From NCBI GenBank assembly GCA_037176885.1, contig JAWWNJ010000122.1, forward strand, positions 186,001 to 250,000: a stretch of DNA of 64,000 bases, in the 5' to 3' direction. The notes under the pieces are model-generated. The model was not told the DNA's origin, did no database searches, and was given only the letters and a program-made list of their open reading frames with translations. Positions 59,150 through 64,000 of the stretch are shown here, piece by piece; positions within the stretch are counted from its first letter, which is position 1; each line of letters starts with the position of its first letter. A program made the translations under genes and the position numbers. The DNA is from Favolaschia claudopus. Its lineage: Eukaryota; Basidiomycota; Agaricomycetes; Agaricales; Mycenaceae.

Positions 59150-59504
59150 TAACTACACTCCCTTGAACAGAAACAATTTCCGGAACCCTGATGCCCATCT
59201 GCGCAAATAATTCAAAGCGTGGACTTGATGGCAACCGTACCTGTGAGAAGCTGCATCATCATGTAATAGAAATATATAAGAGATCAGAGGGAAGCCCGAT
59301 GCATGGCTGGCAACTACCGCCATGCCTACAGCGAGTCTAATGCGGCGGTCACCCGGCTCCCGAATACCCTGGAAAACAACGCCGCGCAGCTTGAGCTACC
59401 CGCTCGGCTGCCGACGGGGTTGGAGCGAGGCGTTGGGCGAGAAGCTGGCTGGTACGATGGGTTGGAACGACCGTCAGCTCTTGCGAGCTGCCCAGTGCAC
59501 TGAG

Positions 59505-60265
59505 ACTGATGAGCCTCTCCTCAATCCTCTGCGCATGAGTTTGAAAACGAAATCGCCATGCGAACCGTCCGCGAAAATCCCGATCTCTTCCCAATCCCGA
59601 AAGTCATTTGTGTTGAGCGTCTCAAAAATCTTCTAAGACGTCATCCAAACCAAGCTTTCGTCTAGTCTGTTACTATTAGTGACCGCGACGCTGTGACCGC
59701 TGCTCAAGATATGCCGGCATTTGCGGAGTTTGAATTTCTGCTCCCACGACTTGGTTTCCTTCGTTCCACCACAACAAAGGGCATTGAATGTAGTTTTGAA
59801 CGAGCAACTATGTTGGAGGGTACATTGAACTTCTCTAGATCTGGTAAGCTCAGAATATTATTACTCGCCGTGTAGTGCGTGCACTCAAAAATCCCTTAGT
59901 GTGACAGGCTTGTGACAGGCTTTGTTCGCGCCGTCCTCAATCTCAACAACGGTGCACCATTTTTACTAGATTCATTCGGGAGAAGTCTTCGCTTTGCCTT
60001 CAAGAAACAAGCTATCAGCAAATTCCTGCTTAAAACACGTTGTATTTGGGGGAACGGAGCCCGAGAAATTCAAATGCCGTAATACACTGAGCAATTTTCG
60101 GCCGAACGATGTCTTCAACAGACTACAACACACCGCAGGGACCAAGCAGGGACGAGGACATACGTGTTGTAGCGTCTGTCCTACGAGAGACTAGCTTTCG
60201 TCCGCGCTGTCTTGAATGGATTTCGCGAAGGCTTCTGGCCCTGGATGGACGGACACCTAGCATTC
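59505..60265 (+). pseudogene. Retroelement coding remnants
   Basis: Short in-frame pieces read DLFPIPKVICVERLKNLLRR then HPNQAFV (about 59570-59655), and VRAVLNGFREGFWPWMDG (about 60200-60250). Together these match the HPNxxFVxxVxxGxREGFWP segment found upstream of reverse transcriptase in many basidiomycete retroelements. Some 540 bp of unrelated or duplicated sequence separates them, including another FVRAVLN at about 59908. It is clearly broken. Confidence 0.45.
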
Positions 60266-60596
60266 TTCTGGTTATCCTTCAACGTGGGATAATTCGTGAA
60301 TACCTCCCGCTGGAGACCATAGTTCTACTGTACGAAGGTATACTTAAACTCAATGAATGAACAGAAAGACTGGACTCATTTGTTACTAATAAAATACTTG
60401 GTTGACTTCGATGATTTTGGTCGAAGAGATTACGGGAAACGCCGGGTTCCGTGCAACAACGCGCGCGCCGCGTCCTACGTCAAAAGGGAAGCGCGCAGAT
60501 GCCGTCGGCAATTACGCGGCACGCGTCCGGAAGGCAGAGTAGGCGCTCGGGAACCGGAGTAGCGCCTATGCTACTAAAGTTGTCGTGCCTCCGCAA

Positions 60597-60692
60597 GGGT
60601 CTCGCTGCCCAGAGGCAACGGTTCGACGCCCGAAGGCGAAGCGGTCTCACCGCCCGACGGCGATGGGGTCTCGCCGCCCGAAGGCAGCGGTC
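60597..60692 (+). repeat. GC-rich minisatellite, four units of 22-25 bp
   Basis: Units follow the pattern GGTCTC-x-CCGCCCGA-x-GGCGA (for example GGTCTCGCCGCCCGAAGGCA). Confidence 0.75.
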
Positions 60693-60989
60693 TATCTACA
60701 CGAGAGGATGGTCCACCCGAGACCACCCGACTATATACAACAGGTCGGGAGAAACGGGGCGTGAATCTGTCGAGTCTCCGAGCACAAGGATTACCCCGTA
60801 ACCGAAGTACTTGTGGTGAGATTAGTGTCAAAACCACCGAGCACAACCTCGGCAACTGCTACATAAAACCTCTTACTTCACTTCCCGAACCACGGAATTC
60901 TCAACAATAAATTGGAGGCGCGAAATAACTTTTGGTGGGTAAAACTTCCACCGAGAGCGGACGATAAATACAATCAGGCCTTCAATATC

Positions 60990-61678
60990 CATATCCCTCT
61001 TCGACCCCCGCTCTGCCTGAGGATTACAAATTCGGAATTGTACGAGAGCGAGTGGCGGACTGAACACTGAGCACAGTCGATAAACAACAGAAGATAAAGT
61101 TAAAAGTTCAGATACCCTTCCACTTTCTCTCTCTTTGATGGAATCTGAACCAGGGGATCTGAGTGATCAGGGCTTCGTATATTTCATTCAATGCCAATGC
61201 CTTCGAAGGACTACCATATATTGCCAATGCAATCAGCAAACGAAATGGTAGATTGGGTTTAGAGTCATTCGCGGGGAGTGGCACCAGCCTGGCAAAAGTG
61301 AGAAACAATGGTAAGTTATCAAGGAAGATATGTGAGCACCAAAGCCCTAGATTTCGGCTGGTTGGGGGGACCTGCATTCCCTTCCCGGTCAAACAAGAGA
61401 TGAGAATATCTTCGTAAGGATCGGCAACAGGTTCGAATGACACTAATTCGGTCGGCCGATTGTCAGTTAAGCCTCACCAACGTCATCCTGAGTGCTGCCG
61501 TATTACCTGGACCGTTTGTCCCGTTATAACCCATATAAGGATCGTACGACATTGGAAGTCCCCATGAAGAGACTAGAGATGAGCTTGAGGCTAGGGCTGA
61601 GTCTTCATTCGTATTGAGTTCTAATGAATGTGTCAAGAGTCGGTTAAGCGCAGAGACGGGAAACGGTAGACGAACCAT
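60990..61678 (-). pseudogene. Forkhead (winged-helix) transcription factor, damaged or truncated
   Basis: Three parts on the minus strand. Residues from 61678 read SSSLVSSWGLPMSYDPYMGY. A second exon carries KPNLPFRLLIALAIY then ALALNEIYEALITQIPWF and RKWK. The last exon (from about 61060) has CSVRHSLSYNSEFVILRQSG and GIWILKA, then a TGA. The KP..LIALAIYxSPxKALxLxEIY and SVRHSLSxN blocks define a forkhead DNA-binding domain, with wing 2 cut short. The GT donor after RKWK leaves one extra base, so splicing to the nearest acceptor breaks the frame; the next acceptor deletes two residues of the recognition helix. The first junction also does not join in frame. Confidence 0.65.
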
Positions 61679-61852
61679 ATCCGGTGCACCGGTAATTTAC
61701 ATCAACTATGTGTTTCGTTGAATTGAGGTATAAATCGAGAAACGAATTCTAAACGTGCGTCTGATTCAGTGTGGCCGGACAGTAGAATCTCGTCCCAGAG
61801 GTGACGGGATAGATCCCCTGCGATGAGAGGTGGTGCGCCGTAGTGGGGGACG

Positions 61853-62560
61853 TTGGAGAAGGTCAACATCAGGGAAGCCCTGGACATCGTAGATAAGTTG
61901 GGGCGACCACAATCCTGTCATGTCGATGTCGGGGCAAGGATCAAAACAGGCGGCCTACTGCGCCCTCAAAGGCTCATCCTTCGTTTCGCCAACTCATCAG
62001 TTGTCAAGTCCATCTCCGATCCTCAACGCCTCCGCGACACTCTCAATGCAGCCCTCAACGGAGCCGCTAAGTTGAGAGGTGTCAATCGTTCCAGGGGAGG
62101 CAACCTGGTCCTCCACACGCAGGCCCCATTCACCGCCATCCAACTTCGAGAGCATGAACAGACAATATGGTCGGTCATCCGGCCGTACTTCTTCCTTACT
62201 CGAAAGGGACCGCCCGCGGTTCAACCTCGACAAGCCTTGGCAGCGAGTGGTGATCCACCGTGTCCCCGTCACCTCTGACCCTTCCTGCCGCTCGATAGCG
62301 GAGGAACTTCGATGGTCAAACGAGGCAATTGGGTCACTTACGGATGTGATGGGCATTCGCGACTTGTGCTCGCTGGATGGGTTGAAGAAGCCGCAGGGAG
62401 GGATTGCAGCAAGGGGTCACGCAAGAGACCTCCTTGATGGTCATGCCTGCTCAACGCTGACCATGCGCGTCGGTTCCCTCCGGGAGGGAGTATTCCTTTA
62501 TGGTTCGCACTGCCGCGTGTCGGTGTACGAACCAAGGAAAAGGGCTTGCGGTGAGGGAAT
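61853..62560 (+). pseudogene. ORF1/Gag-like remnant of a non-LTR retrotransposon
   Basis: The first frame (61853-62278) contains REALDIVDKLGRP and, further on, LNAALNGAAKLRGVNRSRGG and NLVLHTQAPFTA. A second frame from about 62200 continues WQRVVIHRVPVTSD, then EELRWSNEAIGSL and FLYGSHCRVSVYEPRKRA. The order (RNA-binding-like domain, 'P-W-x-R-VV-x-H-x-VP' strand, then the region before CCHC knuckles) matches Gag-like ORF1 proteins of fungal LINEs. A frameshift near 62200 and a missing C-terminus show decay. An A-rich tract lies at 62760-62790. Confidence 0.55.
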
Positions 62561-62729
62561 TCTAACATCTTACGCCCTCCATTCGCTTCTATTATCTTTT
62601 TGCTATTACCCCGCTACCCCTCATTGCCGACCATCCTCTCCACAACTATACGCTACCCCGCCACGTTCGAAACTCCTCAGCTCAATAACCCGTACTTATT
62701 GCCCTTGTGGCACCGCGTCTTAGTAGTTA

Positions 62730-63379
62730 GTTTACTTGTTGCGGTATAGAAATGCAGAAACCAAAAAAAAAAAGAAAAAAAAAAAAAAAGAGCGCAACAC
62801 GTGACTGCCACGTCGTCGGTTGCGCCCGATAAATTACCAATTTTTCTATTTTTTTTCTTATTTTTATTTGGAGCGTTTGAATAATGCAACAAAGTCTGCA
62901 AAGCATTCTCAGTGCATGATGCATCCGCAAGGTAACTGGGTTTATCCAGTAAAGCCGGGAAGAAAACCAGGAGGAAATTGGGAGGAAATGCCGTTACGCA
63001 CAGGTTACAAGCCTTCGAAGTTCGTGTGGGACTCTGGCCAAATTACATTTTATCCTACTCCAATTCTTCGAGGAGCGGGGCCGTATACCCACTCAAACCC
63101 CCTTGACAAAAGTCCAGTCATCCGGCAGGGCATCTTCGTCGAGCAGCACCCCACTCCAAGTTTCCAAGACTATTTGCTTGTTCTTGGCTAACGACCCGAA
63201 TCGAAATCTGTCTCAGTGCTGCGTTAAATCAATGCAATCCAGCAATTTTGTATTTCGCACTCTGCAAAAGTGGACTGTCTTTGAAAGACCCTCTCATTCC
63301 CTCAATAACCAAATCAAGTACATTGAGGTCGACACCAGGAATGTAAAGAATCTATTTTTTCCACGAAGTAGATGTCCTT
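62730..63379. other. A-rich tract and unrecognised frame
   Basis: An A-rich run (62761-62790) could be a retrotransposon tail. A plus-strand frame of about 120 codons (62820-63191) contains GRKPGGNWEEMPLRTGYKPS but matches no family I know. Confidence 0.35.
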
Positions 63380-63727
63380 TCGGCGATTTTGAATTTGGGT
63401 AAACCTCAACCCGGGAGTACTGTAAACCCCATTCAAGTTTTAGCCAGTAATGAAATCGTATCCTCCCACAATTTCTCGGTAAGCAGCCAAATCTCATGAC
63501 GTCCAGGGGATGCACAGTCCCAACATTATATGTTCCATAGTTTCGGGGACCCGGCAGGACGAGCATAGTCCGAAGTGCTCGAGGTTAGGGACATGATCCC
63601 AGAAAAGGCCAATGCGGTGAGTTTCATGCATGCTTTTCCAAAGGAAGTTTCGAGTTGCACGGTTTAGATCAGTCGATCTCAAGGACTTCCAAATATATTC
63701 GTCAGAGGGCATGAAATTGGAACTCAT
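63380..63727 (-). pseudogene. C-terminal remnant of a retrotransposon ORF2
   Basis: The frame reads SDEYIWKSLRSTDLNRATRN, then FLWKSMHETHRIGLFWDHVP and CSSCRVPETMEHIML. After a one-base shift it reads DCASPGRHEIWLLTEKLWED. This is the Cys/His-rich segment after RNase H in fungal LINE-type ORF2 proteins (FLWKxxHxxxRIGxFW, CxxC, EHIxxxC, PGRxxIW). It is on the opposite strand to the ORF1 remnant, so the two are from different insertions or were rearranged. Confidence 0.6.
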
Positions 63728-64000
63728 CCGCTAAACAGTGTCGCACGTGATCAAGGTTCGAGGTCGTGGATTTCCGTGGGCGGTGAGTTTTGAGGGACGT
63801 TATAATTTTTGTGAACAGTTTCTGCGTATGGTAGCGGACCGAACTTCGTGACAAGTCAGATACCTAATTTGGAAATTGTTACTGTGCACTCAGTTTTTAC
63901 CCAGTGGTATTGAAACTGTGCAGAAATCACTATAAGAAGGAAGACTAGAGATCCCCCCGGGTCAAAAGTCTCAAAATCCCACAAAATCAATTTTTTCTTC

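Noticed and set aside
1..64000. CRISPR arrays, rRNA operons, bacterial operons
   Set aside because: No regularly spaced short repeats, no rRNA signatures, and gene structure is eukaryotic.

Overview
The window looks like a repeat-rich, accessory stretch of a filamentous basidiomycete genome, most likely an Agaricomycete. The evidence is short (about 45-57 bp) GT-AG introns, several with a CTAAC-like branch point, and gene families typical of those fungi: F-box/LRR-like proteins, a DUF6698-type protein, a MYND finger, a forkhead protein, and a MULE-type transposase linked to SWIM and Ulp1-like domains. There is no sign of bacterial operons, rRNA genes or CRISPR. The species cannot be fixed from the sequence.

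The dominant feature is a very long inverted repeat. Bases 1-7479 reappear as the reverse complement at 42370-49795 (left coordinate + right coordinate = 49796 over the outer part). The left arm is cut by the window edge. The arms are near-identical outside, collect small indels from about 3.5 kb inward, and differ by a block of about 54 bp near the inner end. Each arm is a stack of nested mobile elements: a truncated copia gag, an LTR-like fragment, a TA-flanked MITE carrying two further MITEs, and a region bounded by direct repeats in the right arm.

The 35-kb loop reads as follows. 7.5-10.8 kb holds a decayed hAT-like element with a 693-bp element inside it. 11-17.3 kb holds decayed genes (F-box fragment, DUF6698-like gene split by a 760-bp insertion, MYND gene with a stop). 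17.4-21 kb is a cluster of TIR elements and LTR-like repeats. 22-24 kb holds an intact F-box-like gene and a convergent hypothetical gene. 24-32.4 kb, all on the minus strand, holds a MULE transposase with AT-hook and SWIM domains, tandem Ulp1-like peptidase domains, and an upstream intact 334-aa AT-hook protein; these may form one large transposon. 33-38.5 kb is GC- and CGN-rich low-complexity DNA with the C-terminus of a class-V aminotransferase-like protein. 39-42.3 kb has little coding potential and one well-preserved hAT MITE.

Beyond the right arm (49.8-64 kb), two genes have clean exon-intron structures: a coiled-coil protein (53637-54536, +) and a Cys-rich acidic protein (57858-56544, -). 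They are followed by a 901-bp TA-flanked element, retroelement fragments, a damaged forkhead gene, and remnants of non-LTR retrotransposon ORFs on opposite strands. Few genes look functional, so I see no pathway. The biology here is mainly transposition, nested insertion and inverted duplication.
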